From Bradyrhizobium jicamae (GTDB lineage Bacteria; Pseudomonadota; Alphaproteobacteria; Rhizobiales; Xanthobacteraceae): DNA of 64,000 nucleotides. The DNA is taken from the NCBI RefSeq assembly GCF_018130695.1, contig NZ_JAFCJX010000002.1, forward strand, positions 124,001 to 188,000. Direction: 5' to 3'. Under the pieces are notes generated by a model that saw only the letters and a program-made list of their open reading frames with translations, made no database searches and was not told the DNA's origin. Of this stretch, positions 1 through 9,585 are shown one piece after another. Position 1 is the first letter of the stretch. Each line of letters begins with the position of its first letter. A program made the translations under genes and the position numbers.

Positions 1-1347
1 ATTCTCGCGCATGATCAGCTTGCCGCCATGGGCGAAGAACGCCGACAAATCAGGATTCGTGGAATCGAGCAGCTTCGAGACCTCCTCGACGCGGGCACGA
101 AACTTTTCGGGACGATAGCTTCGCACGTCGAACTTGTTATCTCGCGCAATTATGAAACGCACGGCATTCGCGCTGTAGATCCACTGTTGCGAGGCCGTAG
201 CGACATCAACGGGGTCGGTCGGCGGCGCCGCACCGACAACCCACCGCTCCATGGTCGATCTTTCGGGGTCAGGTGTAGTCTCGTTGCCATAAAGCCACTG
301 CGGATAAGCAGTGATGCCGTTCGCCATCGGAAACGGGAAGGGATGCGGCGCATGCACCGCCTCGATGGAAGCAATCTGCTGGTCCGACAGGCAGGTGTCA
401 CCCGTATCTGTTCCGCCGGAGCAGCGCAATGCGGCCAGATTCACCTTGGGTTGGCAGGCGAATGAGTTGCTGACGATGCCGTCGCGCAGGCCATCGAGTT
501 CGTCGCAAGCCTCCATCACGAACTTCGCCAGCGTCTTGGTCTTCGCCGGATTGAGCCAGCCGCCCTCGAACTGCGGCAGGACGTTCGGGATGTAGGACTG
601 GAACAGCATGGACAACTGCACTACCGGCACGACGCTGACGACGCCGTCATAATCGACCGGAAAGCGCTGGGCCATGGTGAGTCCTTCGCGGCCACCTTCC
701 GAACCACCGAAGTAGTAGATCCTCGTCGGCCGCTTGCGATAGAGCAGTTCGCTCAGCACTACGGCGACGTCGCGCACCTTCTTGTATGATGCATAAGCAT
801 AGTTGGTTAGCATCTCGTCGTTGAGAGCGAACTTACCGATCGAGTCGCGAGGAAAGCTCGAAGCTTGATGGCCGGAATCGGTGCCGACCGTCGCATAGCC
901 ACGCGCAAGCGGTAGGAGATCGTCGGGCGCTGCATCGCGGAGGGGCGCCAGGCCGGTGATCAAGCTTCCATTGTAGCCGCCGCCGCCATATTGCAATAGC
1001 TTGCCGTTCCAGGCGGCCGGCAGATTGAGCTCGAAATTGATCAGCTGCGCCGTCGGATCAACCGGGGCGATGGTGCCGAGTACCTTGCAAAAGTCGGGCG
1101 ACTTCGCCTGCGCTGCTGCCGGCACGAAGCTTACAGAGGCGACGCTGGCGTTCCCGCTGGGAAGACCGATCAATGTGGCTGGAATGGTGCGATCGGCGAG
1201 TCCTATGCAGCCGTCCTGAAATGCCTCGCCGGCCACCGAAGGTTCGCCGGTCAGCAGCACAAGGAGCGGGCCAAGCGCCAGCCTGAAAGCAGCGGCCGAT
1301 CGGAGCCGCCTTGCGCGAGCAGGGTGGCCGTTGCTTCTGCATATCAT
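1..1347 (-). CDS. Tannase/feruloyl esterase family alpha/beta hydrolase, 3'-truncated by the window edge
   Basis: Translating the minus strand from the ATG at 1347 gives 449 codons open to base 1, so the C-terminus lies outside the window. The first ~35 residues contain a basic stretch and a hydrophobic segment (LALGPLLVLL), consistent with an exported protein. The nucleophile motif is GGSEGGRE (G-x-S-x-G), as in tannase/feruloyl esterases, which hydrolyse gallate or hydroxycinnamate esters; the residue before the serine is Gly, not the Cys of fungal CS-D-HC enzymes. The family assignment also rests on the GGGGYNGS and GYATVGTDSGH stretches before it. The acid and histidine of the triad are not in view. 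It lies 266 bases downstream of the SMP-30 gene on the same strand, perhaps under its own promoter. Substrate unknown. Confidence 0.85.
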   Translation of the reverse strand, partial: MICRSNGHPARARRLRSAAAFRLALGPLLVLLTGEPSVAGEAFQDGCIGLADRTIPATLIGLPSGNASVASVSFVPAAAQAKSPDFCKVLGTIAPVDPTAQLINFELNLPAAWNGKLLQYGGGGYNGSLITGLAPLRDAAPDDLLPLARGYATVGTDSGHQASSFPRDSIGKFALNDEMLTNYAYASYKKVRDVAVVLSELLYRKRPTRIYYFGGSEGGREGLTMAQRFPVDYDGVVSVVPVVQLSMLFQSYIPNVLPQFEGGWLNPAKTKTLAKFVMEACDELDGLRDGIVSNSFACQPKVNLAALRCSGGTDTGDTCLSDQQIASIEAVHAPHPFPFPMANGITAYPQWLYGNETTPDPERSTMERWVVGAAPPTDPVDVATASQQWIYSANAVRFIIARDNKFDVRSYRPEKFRARVEEVSKLLDSTNPDLSAFFAHGGKLIMREN

Positions 1348-1613
1348 GAGTTCACTTCCTAGCGGTTTTTCTGTTTCGTGAAGCCGGACGCACTCGAAAA
1401 TCTCCCGCGAAGATGCCAACCTGTCAAATGTCTGAGATGGGCTCAAAATGGTGTTTTTGTCGGACCGCTCAAAGCGTGGCGGTAATGGCGAATTGAATTC
1501 TTGAGGCCGCTGCGTCGAGCAGTACTCTGTGGATTGCGCCTAATGCCGTCGATCCACCACACGACTTGGCGTACAAAGCCGTTCGGAGGCACTTGCGCTG
1601 CGGGAGCCCTCCC
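1348..1613. other. Intergenic spacer, no gene recognised
   Basis: This spacer between the end of the SMP-30 gene and the start of the tannase-family gene holds no convincing coding region, hairpin terminator or repeat. A promoter for the tannase-family gene would be expected here on the minus strand, but I cannot pick out clear hexamers. Confidence 0.5.
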
Positions 1614-2504
1614 TTAGGCGAACCTTGGCAAATGCAATGGCAGCCCATCGCAAGACATGTCGATCTCCTCGACCTGGCCCTTGCCGACCTCAGTGACGCG
1701 TAGCTTCCTGCCTTCGAGCGCAAAGGCACAGTTCGTAGGCTGCGGTCCGTCCAGGATCAGGCGATCGACAACCTCACCCCGCCGGTTTAGCACCGTAACG
1801 TTCTTCTGGTTGTAGACCGTGCAATAGAGCCGGCAGTCGGTTCCGAAGGCCATCCCGTCCGGCCCTTTGAAGTCCGGATTGGAATCCGGCTGCAGCACGT
1901 TGCCGAAGACGACGCGTTTCGGCACTGTCTCGCCAAGCACGTCATATCGGTAGATCTCGCCGGTAAACGATGCGTTGGCGTAGAGGTGGTTGTCAGGACC
2001 GAAGGCAATGCCGTTGGTGAAGCGTATTTTGCGATCGAGCACCCGGAGCACCTTCATGGCTGCCGGATCGATCTCGTACACACGGCCGTCCCAGTCGAGA
2101 TCCATATAACCATGGACGAAGGCCTGACCGTTGATGAAATCCTCGGCGGCCATTCCGGAGTCGGTCATGTAGAGCAGTCCGTTCGGACCAAAGCAGAGGT
2201 CGTTCGGAAACAGAAAGCGATCCGCGCCTTCGCCCTGCATGCGCCGGATCTCGTTGCCGCTTTCGTCAATGCAAATCAGCGCCCGGAGGCCCGCTTCCGC
2301 GATCCAGATGCGGCCGTGGCCGTCGGTCGTCAGTCCATTCGGACGGCCACCCGTGGTTCGGATGAGGCGGCGATTGCCGCGAGGATCGAGCCGCGTGACG
2401 CAAAGGGTCGACGCGGACATCTCCGTGACATACATCGAGCCGTCGGGCAAGCACACCGGACCCTCCGGCGCGCCAATTCCGGTTGCAAACAGTCTCGACG
2501 CCAT
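1614..2504 (-). CDS. SMP-30/gluconolactonase/LRE family protein
   Basis: The 296-residue protein is a six-bladed beta-propeller of the SMP-30 type, a metal-dependent family that hydrolyses sugar lactones to aldonic acids. Visible family marks are PEGP near residue 14 (metal-binding Glu), GRPNG, FPNDL near residue 100 (metal-binding Asn), the DSG strand and TNGIAF near residue 164. There is no signal peptide, so it should be cytoplasmic. The start is the ATG at 2504; the upstream ABC ATPase stops at 2536, so it is the last gene of the sugar ABC operon. The context suggests a lactone made from the imported sugar. The exact substrate cannot be told from sequence. Confidence 0.85.
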   Translation of the reverse strand: MASRLFATGIGAPEGPVCLPDGSMYVTEMSASTLCVTRLDPRGNRRLIRTTGGRPNGLTTDGHGRIWIAEAGLRALICIDESGNEIRRMQGEGADRFLFPNDLCFGPNGLLYMTDSGMAAEDFINGQAFVHGYMDLDWDGRVYEIDPAAMKVLRVLDRKIRFTNGIAFGPDNHLYANASFTGEIYRYDVLGETVPKRVVFGNVLQPDSNPDFKGPDGMAFGTDCRLYCTVYNQKNVTVLNRRGEVVDRLILDGPQPTNCAFALEGRKLRVTEVGKGQVEEIDMSCDGLPLHLPRFA

Positions 2505-2535
2505 TCATCCCTCCTGTTCTCGAATCTTGCTCTCG

Positions 2536-3636
2536 TTATGCGATGACCAGGCCGCTGGCCGGATCAATCAACACCACGCGATTGAGGTCGATGGCGAGAT
2601 CGATCCGCTCGCCATGGCTGCTGACGTCGTGCGCCTGCAGCTCGGCAACGGCATCGACGCCGCCGATCCTGATGGTGGTGAAGGTGCGTGTCCCCGTTGG
2701 CTGAATGAGATCGGCAGTGGCCGAATAGGAGACCACGCCATCGCGCAACGGCCCGCCGGCCCGACTGAAGTGCTGGGGCCGAATGCCGACGAGAATGTCT
2801 CGCCCATCCATACTGGCCAGAGGCCTCGCCTTCGCGCTCGGAAGCGTCAGTTCACCGCCGGACTGAAACACCACGGCTGCCTCGGGACCGTTTGTCTTGA
2901 GGGTTGCCGGGATGAGGTTGATCGAGGGAGAGCCGAGAAAGCCGGCGACGAACCCTGTGCGCGGCTGCTCGAAGAGCTCGAGCGGAGCGCCCTGCTGCTC
3001 GATTTTTCCGTCACGCAGCAGCACGATGCGGTCGGCCAGCGTCATCGCCTCGACCTGGTCATGGGTAACGTAGATCATGGTCGTCGTGATCTCGTGATGC
3101 AGGCGTTTGATCTCGGTGCGCATCTCGTCGCGCAACTGAGCGTCGAGATTCGAGAGCGGTTCGTCGAACAGGAACAGGTCGGCCTTGCGGACGATGGCGC
3201 GGCCGATGGCGACGCGCTGACGCTGTCCACCGGAGAGCTGCCGCGGATAGCGCTGCAGAAAATTGCCGATGCCGAGCATCTCGGCGGCTTCACTAACCCG
3301 CTTCCTGATCTCGATCTCGGGAGTCTTGCGGGCGCGCAGACCGAAGGCGATGTTCTCGCTGACGGTCAGATAGGGGTAGAGCGCATAGTTCTGAAACACC
3401 ATCGCGATATTGCGCTCGCGCGGGCGCAGATCGTTGACCACCGCGCCTCCGATGGTGATCGCCCCACCATCCGGATCCTCGAGGCCGGCGATGGTTCGCA
3501 AGAGAGTGCTCTTGCCGCAGCCGGACGGCCCCACCAGCACAGCGAATTCGCCATCGGCGATGGTGAGATCAATCCCCCGGACCGCATGCACGTTGCCGTA
3601 ATATTTGTGTACTCCGGACAGCTTGACGTCAGCCAC
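2536..3636 (-). CDS. Sugar ABC transporter ATP-binding protein, UgpC/MalK type
   Basis: The 366-residue ATPase energises import by the two permeases encoded just upstream. It shows Walker [10 protein letters not shown] near residues 37-45, the Q-loop in [10 protein letters not shown], the signature LSGGQRQR, Walker [13 protein letters not shown] and the switch His in YVTHDQVEA. The C-terminal ~130 residues form the TOBE/OB regulatory domain of the CUT1 (MalK/UgpC) class, including the GIRPQHF strand. It is separated from the upstream permease stop by only 10 bases, consistent with one transcript running from the binding protein to the lactonase. Confidence 0.95.
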   Translation of the reverse strand: MADVKLSGVHKYYGNVHAVRGIDLTIADGEFAVLVGPSGCGKSTLLRTIAGLEDPDGGAITIGGAVVNDLRPRERNIAMVFQNYALYPYLTVSENIAFGLRARKTPEIEIRKRVSEAAEMLGIGNFLQRYPRQLSGGQRQRVAIGRAIVRKADLFLFDEPLSNLDAQLRDEMRTEIKRLHHEITTTMIYVTHDQVEAMTLADRIVLLRDGKIEQQGAPLELFEQPRTGFVAGFLGSPSINLIPATLKTNGPEAAVVFQSGGELTLPSAKARPLASMDGRDILVGIRPQHFSRAGGPLRDGVVSYSATADLIQPTGTRTFTTIRIGGVDAVAELQAHDVSSHGERIDLAIDLNRVVLIDPASGLVIA

Positions 3637-3646
3637 TCCGCTCTCC

Positions 3647-4486
3647 CTAACCCTTGACTGCGCCCAGCGAGACGCCGCGCACGAGATAGCGCTGCATCAC
3701 CGAGACTGCGACGAAGATCGGCAACGTCCCCAGGACCGACATCGCCGCGATCTTTGCCCAGAAATTCGATTGGCCGCCGAAATAGTGCGTCAGCATGACC
3801 GGAAAGGTGATGACCTCGGTGCGCGTGAGCACGAGCGCGAACAGAAAGTCGTTCCAGGCGAACACGAAGGTGAAGACCGACGTCGCCATCAGGCCGGGGC
3901 GAACCATCGGGAAAACGACCTTCCAGATCACCTCCCATCGATTGAGGCCATCAACCAGCGCGCTCTCCTCGAGCTCCAGCGGAACGTCGACGATGTAGCC
4001 GCGCATCATCCAGATCACGTAGGGGAGATTGAATGCGGTGTAGAGGAGGATCAGCCCGAAATAGCCGTCGACGAGGCCGAAATACACGTAGATCAGGAAG
4101 ATCGGGAAGACGACAGCGATCGGCGGGATCATGCGCTGGGAGATGATCCACATCGCGAGGTTCTCGCCGCCGGTGCCGAACCTGGCGAGGCTGTAGGCGC
4201 AGAGCGTCCCGAGAACGATTGCGACGCCGGAGCTGACGCCGGCGACAATCACGCTGTTCAGGATCGCCAGGACGTCGCCATCCCTGAACAGGACATAATA
4301 GTTCGAGAATTGGATCTGCCCGGGAATCCACAACGGCGGAACGTGATAGATCTCGTCCGGTGTCTTGAACGAAATCATGAACAACCAATAGACCGGAAAC
4401 AGGAACAGCAGAGTCACGATGCCGGCGCCGAGATAGCGGACGGCAAGAATGCGGGCTTTTCTGGCCGGAAGCCTGCCGATCCTCAT
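3647..4486 (-). CDS. Carbohydrate ABC transporter permease, MalG type
   Basis: The 279-residue inner-membrane permease has about six hydrophobic helices. The EAA loop that contacts the ATPase is visible as [23 protein letters not shown]. It ends with the typical CUT1 tail [10 protein letters not shown]. The ATG overlaps the stop of the upstream MalF-type permease by four bases (ATGA), which implies translational coupling. With the partner permease and the ATPase it should form a CUT1-type sugar importer. The sugar is unknown; the neighbouring lactonase argues for a mono- or oligosaccharide oxidised as a lactone. Confidence 0.95.
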   Translation of the reverse strand: MRIGRLPARKARILAVRYLGAGIVTLLFLFPVYWLFMISFKTPDEIYHVPPLWIPGQIQFSNYYVLFRDGDVLAILNSVIVAGVSSGVAIVLGTLCAYSLARFGTGGENLAMWIISQRMIPPIAVVFPIFLIYVYFGLVDGYFGLILLYTAFNLPYVIWMMRGYIVDVPLELEESALVDGLNRWEVIWKVVFPMVRPGLMATSVFTFVFAWNDFLFALVLTRTEVITFPVMLTHYFGGQSNFWAKIAAMSVLGTLPIFVAVSVMQRYLVRGVSLGAVKG

Positions 4487-5430
4487 CGCGCGAGCTCCAT
4501 GCGCTTAAGGACCAGGGTCGTGATCAGCGTCAGCAGCGCAATCACCAGGAAAGAAATCGCGGCCGTGTAGCTGGTCTCGAATTGCGAGAAGCCCTGCACA
4601 TAGGTGTAGAGCGAGATGGTCTCGGTCATCGAGCCCGGCCCGCCTTCGGTGAGGGCCCAGATAATGTCGAAGATGCGGACGAGATCGAGGCCGCGGATCA
4701 GGCAGGCGACGGCGATCACCGGCGCGATCGCCGGCAGAACGATCGCGCGAAGCACGCGCAGGTACGACGCCCCATCGATCTCCGCGGCCTCGAGCTGCGA
4801 CTGGTCCACATTCGACAGCGCGGCGAGCAGCAGCAGGAACATAAACGGCGACCACTGCCAGACCTCGCAGATGATGATCGCCGGATAGACGTAGGAGGGA
4901 TTGACGGTCCAAAGGATCCGCACCGGCTCACCGGCGAAGAAACTCAGAATCTGGCCAATCGGGCCGAAGCGGACGTCGAACATCAGACGCCAGGTCGCGC
5001 CCGCGACGATCGGCGAGATCACCGTCGGGAGCACCAGCAGCGCGACGAAGATCTGCCGACCTGGCATGCGATCGATGAAGAGCTGCGCCATTAGGAAGCC
5101 GACCAGCAGCTCCAAGGGGAGGGCGATCGCGGTGATGATGGTGGTGTGACCGAGCGAAGCCCAGAGGCGGGTATCCCTGAACAGCTCCGCATAGTTCAAG
5201 AGGCCAACGAAGGAGGTGTCGTTCTCGGTCATCGTGATGCGCTGGAAGCTCACGATCAGCGAGTAGATCAGAGGAAACAGGCCGACCAGGAGAAGGATCA
5301 GAATAGCCGGGGCGACGATGAGATAAGGCAGGCGATCCTCGAGCATGCGCCCGAAGCGGCTGGGGCGGCGTTGCTCGGCAGCTTTGAAACTTGCGGAAAG
5401 CGTCATCATCAGTCCGGGAAGCAGCTGCAC
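4483..5430 (-). CDS. Sugar ABC transporter permease, MalF type
   Basis: The inner-membrane protein of up to 315 residues starts its first helix at PYLIVAPAILILLLVGLFP, a standard MalF-like opening. The EAA loop reads EAAEIDGASYLRVLRAIVLP. It sits 37 bases after the binding-protein stop and overlaps the MalG-type gene at ATGA. The start is uncertain: a GTG at 5430 has a GGGAGG 12 bases upstream, while in-frame ATGs at 5409 and 5406 have no clear ribosome-binding site; these alternatives change only the first 7-8 residues. Confidence 0.93.
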   Translation of the reverse strand: MQLLPGLMMTLSASFKAAEQRRPSRFGRMLEDRLPYLIVAPAILILLLVGLFPLIYSLIVSFQRITMTENDTSFVGLLNYAELFRDTRLWASLGHTTIITAIALPLELLVGFLMAQLFIDRMPGRQIFVALLVLPTVISPIVAGATWRLMFDVRFGPIGQILSFFAGEPVRILWTVNPSYVYPAIIICEVWQWSPFMFLLLLAALSNVDQSQLEAAEIDGASYLRVLRAIVLPAIAPVIAVACLIRGLDLVRIFDIIWALTEGGPGSMTETISLYTYVQGFSQFETSYTAAISFLVIALLTLITTLVLKRMELAR

Positions 5431-5467
5431 GGGAGGGCGATGCCTCCCGCGCGGCGTCCAAAAGCAA

Positions 5468-6904
5468 CTATTGCGGGTAGGCGCCGGGCTTTGCGGCCCA
5501 GACCTTGTAGACGGCTTTCTGGTTCTCGATGCCGACCTTCTCGGTGATCGCGTCGAATTGTTGCGCCATGCGATCGAGAATGGCCTTGGGATCTTCGCCG
5601 GCCCACAGGCTCGAAATCGCCTTGGTCATCGCCTCGTCGTACTTGTCCTGCTGCAGCAGCGAGAGATCGAGCAGGCCCTTCTCGCCGGATGTCTTGATCG
5701 TATCGAGATAGGCTGGAGCGTCAGGCCAGAGCGCGCGGTATTTCTCGCTCGCGTAGTGCGAGAGGCGGAACGGATCGCGCAGCGTATAGGGAAGCTGGAC
5801 GCGCTCGAGGCTGGTCTTCTTGCTGTTCAGCCACTGGATGAAGAGATACGCAGCCTCCTTGTTCTTGCTGGTGGCCGAAACCGACAAGTCGAAGCCGACG
5901 CCGAGCTCGGGACGACCGAGAGGCGTGAGCGCGTAGCCGACCTTGCCGGCGACCTGCGATTTCGGCACCCACTTCAAAGCTTCCTCGCCCGAGCCATAGC
6001 CCGCGGCCCATCGGCCGTAGGGCGGCCAGGAGATCGTCATGGCGGTCGTGCCCTGAAGGAACGCAGCGAGATTGTCGACGAAATTCCACTGCTCGACGCC
6101 CGGAGGCATGAACTTGTTTTCCGCCAGCATCTGCTTGAACACCTTGAGGCCGACCTCGCCATTCACCGCGGCCTTCATGGTGTCGGCATTGAAGAACTTG
6201 CCGCCCTCCATGCGGAAGCGCTCCTGGAACATGTATTGCGGATAGGGCGCGGTGCGGAAGAATCCGGCGCCGTAGACCTTCGGCGCCATCTTGTCGGTGA
6301 TGAACTGGCCGATCTCGTCGAACTGTTTCCAGTCCGTTGGCGGCGCAAGCTCGTAGCCGAACTTGGCCTTGAACGCGTCCTTCATCTTCGGATCGTCGAA
6401 GATGTCCTTCCGGTAATAGAGCAACATCACGTCGCCATCGTCCGGGAAGCCATAGATCTTCCCGTCATACTGCATCTGGTTGTCACGGTAGGCGGCCGCG
6501 ACGTCCTGCAACTCGTCGCGATAACCGAACTTGTCGACATACTTGTCGAGAGGTTCGAGCGCGCCTGCGCGCGCCAAGTCAGGCATCCAGGACGGAATAA
6601 CGTTCAGTGCGTCATAGGCGCCGGCGCCGGATTTAAAATCCTGCATGATCTTGGTGAACATCTGGTCGGTCGGCACCTCGACCACCTTCACCTTGATGCC
6701 GGTGAGCTTCTCCCATTGCGGGCCCGAATAGTTCAACGGATCGAGCGATTGGAGGCCGGCTTCCCAGACGATGCTGATGGTCGTGCCCGCGTACTTCTTC
6801 GCGGCTTCGACCGCGGTGTCGGCCGCATCCTTGTCGGCGGCCTGCGCCGCGGCAGTAGTCAGCGCAAGGAGCGCGGCCGCGCCGGCAACTCTTCTGAAGT
6901 TCAT
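5468..6904 (-). CDS. ABC transporter extracellular sugar-binding protein
   Basis: The 478-residue periplasmic solute-binding protein (family 1, MalE/UgpB class) is the first gene of the five-gene sugar operon. The Sec signal peptide begins MNFRRVAGAAALLALTTAAA and is likely cleaved after AQA. The ATG at 6904 is preferred over a further-upstream in-frame start because a strong AGGAGGAGGAAGG ribosome-binding site lies directly before it. The mature part has the family marks of carbohydrate-binding proteins (for example GADSGD-like turns, YYRKDIFDD and NKEAAYLFIQWLNSKK near the hinge). The sugar is unknown. Confidence 0.93.
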   Translation of the reverse strand: MNFRRVAGAAALLALTTAAAQAADKDAADTAVEAAKKYAGTTISIVWEAGLQSLDPLNYSGPQWEKLTGIKVKVVEVPTDQMFTKIMQDFKSGAGAYDALNVIPSWMPDLARAGALEPLDKYVDKFGYRDELQDVAAAYRDNQMQYDGKIYGFPDDGDVMLLYYRKDIFDDPKMKDAFKAKFGYELAPPTDWKQFDEIGQFITDKMAPKVYGAGFFRTAPYPQYMFQERFRMEGGKFFNADTMKAAVNGEVGLKVFKQMLAENKFMPPGVEQWNFVDNLAAFLQGTTAMTISWPPYGRWAAGYGSGEEALKWVPKSQVAGKVGYALTPLGRPELGVGFDLSVSATSKNKEAAYLFIQWLNSKKTSLERVQLPYTLRDPFRLSHYASEKYRALWPDAPAYLDTIKTSGEKGLLDLSLLQQDKYDEAMTKAISSLWAGEDPKAILDRMAQQFDAITEKVGIENQKAVYKVWAAKPGAYPQ

Positions 6905-7444
6905 CCCTTCCTCCTCCTCTTTCAAGCGTTCGAAGACCACAAGTCAGCTTTGGAGCGCTCGTCCCGTAATTCTTCGCCACTCACTCAGCGTGGACGGCCA
7001 GGGGTCGTACCAGCACGGACGGGCGGCCGAACAAATCGATCGAATCTATTTGAGGGTTGCCGCGCAGACGCGTCGCCAAGTCGAAGGCCGTCCTGCCAGA
7101 AATTCGTTGCGCGATTTGGCTTCGTTGAAGCGCACATCCTCCCCAAAACGCTCAAGAGCTCTCATTTTGGTGATAATCTTCGTTGTGCGGGAACTGCTCG
7201 ACAAATGAGAAGTTTGCAAGCATCGGTGAGCTGTGTTCACCTGTGCGTCGCTGCCTTTCAGGTCTGGTCCACTCCGCTACCGCAATCTTTCTCGCGCGGC
7301 CGATGCAGCTCAGAGGTGTTGGGCGTCTACCCATCTCGGGCATACAAACTAGATTCGGCCATCGCTTCAGTGCAGGGGGCGCTCACTCTCACCGGAGATG
7401 AAAAGCACCCACCCGATTGGCAGTTCGACGTTCAACCCTCCACC
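6905..7444. other. Spacer upstream of the first sugar ABC operon
   Basis: About 540 bases between the binding-protein start and the end of the decayed recombinase. I see no convincing gene or tRNA. The promoter of the minus-strand ABC operon must lie in the first part of it, but no palindromic operator resembling those near the other sugar operons is visible. Confidence 0.5.
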
Positions 7445-8335
7445 TCAGTCCGGATAGAGCCCACCCGCCGCTCGGAACGCCTTCAAGAGCGCTTCGGACC
7501 ACATCGCCATGGCCTTGGCCTTCTCCGGGATGCGCTGCGCCTGGAAATATCAGCGCTTTCCGATGCTCCCGACGCGGTCGAGCTCGTCTCTGCGATCGTC
7601 TGGGATCTCGTGGCCGATCACCAGCGATGCCGTGCCCGGCGGCAGGTCCGTGTGGTCGAGGATATGAAGTCGCCGAGTGTGGAACGAATGATGTGCATGG
7701 AAATGGCGGGATACCGCGCAGAACATCCCGATGGTTGCCCTGGCGAAGGCCTCTCATGCTGTGCAGGTGATTTGCGAGTGCGGATCCCGAGACGGGACTG
7801 TCGCCATTGCTCATCACCCGGGAGGCGAACACTCCTTGCTCGCGCGCTTGATCTTATTCTTCTTACGTTCTTTCGCCGCCTTTTTCCAGTCACGCATGCA
7901 GCAGTCGATGATATGGAGGCACAACGGCGGCATTGGCAGCGTGAACTCGTTCTGCGCCTTAATGACGTCGGCCTGCCAGGTGGCGAGCCCCCAGCCAGCT
8001 TCGCCGTTCGGATCCCGATAATGCACGTCATCGAGCGCGATCCACGTGGCCGAGCCGCCGCGGTGCCCCGTCAATGCCTTCCAACACAAGCCCCAGCGCC
8101 TAGAAGGAGACACGCGCGTTCCCGGCACGAGAGGCGCAGAAGCGCTGGTGTTGCCAAGGTCGTCAACGTGATGTCGTTCGTCGTCGACGACGGCCTTTCG
8201 GAAGCGGCCAAAGGAGTTGCCGCCGGGATCTGCGCCCACATGCAGGAATTGGTAGACCTGCATGATGTTTCGATGTCGGGCCGCCTTGGTATCGAGGACG
8301 ATCTTTTGCAGGATCTCAGCGACAAGGGTGCGCAT
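7445..8335 (-). pseudogene. Decayed tyrosine recombinase/integrase with frameshifts and a nonsense codon
   Basis: Three minus-strand frames must be joined to recover one integrase C-terminal domain. In the first frame (to about 7814) the box I region reads LTGHRGGSATWIALDD, keeping the catalytic Arg, and continues to a LPMPPLCLHII strand. A second frame carries FASRVMSNGDSPVSGSAL. The third holds box II HIIRSTLGDF near 7680. A return shift gives ILDHTDLPPGTASLVIGHEI, with the catalytic His in the GHE. An in-frame TGA at 7550-7552 then precedes YFQAQRIPEK, whose Tyr would be the nucleophile; the natural end is a TGA at 7445. The N-terminal part upstream of about 8130 is not recognisable. The gene cannot make a working recombinase. 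Confidence 0.75.
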
Positions 8336-8666
8336 CCTTCCTTTGGCACGCGCGACCGCAAACTTCGCGGGCCCGACCGGGGCGCAAGCCGCCTGGGATG
8401 TGACGATCGGCTTTGTCGCCGTCGTCCCGCGGACTGCAGCTCAAAGAGCTGTATTATATCCCGCGGGGGGGCAGGTTTGCCTAGGGCCAGTTCGCGGCTT
8501 GCAGCACTGTTAGAGCAGCATTGCGGCTGCTAGTGGTGGTTCGGAGTCATCCAATCAATTTCTGAAATGCGGCCAGATCCTCAGGAAGCAGGCAGACGCA
8601 TTGCGCCGGCGAGTTGGACTGAACCTCTCCGTTCACACGTTCCCGGCGACAAGAACACTCTGTCGT
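8336..8666. other. Spacer, possibly further remnant of the decayed recombinase
   Basis: No intact gene is seen here. The minus-strand frame that leads into the recombinase remnant stays open up to about 8440, so part of this stretch may be its eroded N-terminus. It could also contain the left border of the mobile island, but I found no copy of the tRNA-Pro attachment sequence in it. Confidence 0.4.
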
Positions 8667-9578
8667 TCACCATCTTCCCGAATACCGATCCAGCGCGGTG
8701 AATTCCTGCCGCTCGATGTCGATGTCGCGCTGATAGATCTCGGCTCTGAGGAAGCGTAGCTCTGCCTCCAAGTCCTCCTCGTCGATGTCCAGGTACCAGG
8801 ACTTCGGACGGCCGTCGGCACCGTCGCTCCAACGGTAATTGCGGCGTTTCAGGATGTCCTTTAGCTGGAAGGGGGACTGCAACGCCCAGATCCGCACGGT
8901 CTTGCGACGCGCCTGCTCGAGCAGAACGGACAACACCGTGGCGGACGCGCGCGGCAAGGTTTGGCTGAGCAACGCCACGAGTGCGTCGCAGTCGTCGGTC
9001 GCCCGATGGGCGTCGTAGAACAGGCCGCATCGCGCCAGAAGGTGCTCGAGCTTCGCTCCGGAGAAGCCGTGCTCCTTCCAGGGGAGGCCGGTTGCGGTGC
9101 AGGCCCAAGGCTTGTGCACGAAAATCGGCCAGAACCGTTCGGCAATTCTCCGGTCGAACGAAGCGTTGTGCGCAGCAATTATTTGAGCGTTTTCGACGAA
9201 TCGAACGACCGCCTCTGCGTCGATAATTTTGCCATCCACCATGGCGTCGGTGATGCCGGTCAGCTCGACGATCTCCGGAGCGATCGGGTGGGAGGGTTGC
9301 TGGAATGCCTGGAAGACATCGACGACGCCGAGAACGCGGTCGTCGGCCGAATAGGCGAATTTGACCATGGCGAGTTCGATGACCTCGTCGCGCGCGACGT
9401 CGAGACCGGTCGTTTCGACGTCGATGGCGATGCCGATCCTCACGCAACCGTCTGGCCGCAGGTTCGCGGGATACGGCACGAGGCGGCGCAGCACCCTGTA
9501 GCGGCCCGTCGCTTCGAGCTGCTTCGCCAGTTCTTCGTTCATACCGGTCGGTATCGTCTCTTCTTTTCGGTTGTACAT
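8667..9578 (-). CDS. DnaQ-like 3'-5' exonuclease (DEDDh family)
   Basis: The 303-residue protein has the three exonuclease motifs of the DEDDh class: Exo I as IDVETTG near residues 52-58, Exo II as AHNASFD near 136-142, and Exo III as HRATDDCD near 191-198, where H-x4-D supplies the last two catalytic residues. About 100 further residues of unknown fold, rich in acidic and aromatic side chains, follow the nuclease domain. The ATG at 9578 lies 7 bases beyond the stop of the AAA+ protease gene; a second ATG at 9542 is possible and would remove 12 residues. It is the third gene of a compact operon, so it probably degrades DNA or RNA in the same process as its neighbours. Confidence 0.85.
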   Translation of the reverse strand: MYNRKEETIPTGMNEELAKQLEATGRYRVLRRLVPYPANLRPDGCVRIGIAIDVETTGLDVARDEVIELAMVKFAYSADDRVLGVVDVFQAFQQPSHPIAPEIVELTGITDAMVDGKIIDAEAVVRFVENAQIIAAHNASFDRRIAERFWPIFVHKPWACTATGLPWKEHGFSGAKLEHLLARCGLFYDAHRATDDCDALVALLSQTLPRASATVLSVLLEQARRKTVRIWALQSPFQLKDILKRRNYRWSDGADGRPKSWYLDIDEEDLEAELRFLRAEIYQRDIDIERQEFTALDRYSGRW

Positions 9579-9585
9579 CGTCTGG

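Noticed and set aside
5345..8533. Very long plus-strand open frame of over 1000 codons
   Set aside because: It runs antisense through the sugar-binding-protein gene and the recombinase remnant and has no recognisable domain. It is a shadow frame of G/C-rich third positions.
8521..8560. Possible second copy of the tRNA-Pro attachment site (GTGGTTCGGAGTC)
   Set aside because: Only a few bases resemble the T-arm and no acceptor strand follows; not a duplication of the 16145-16193 sequence.
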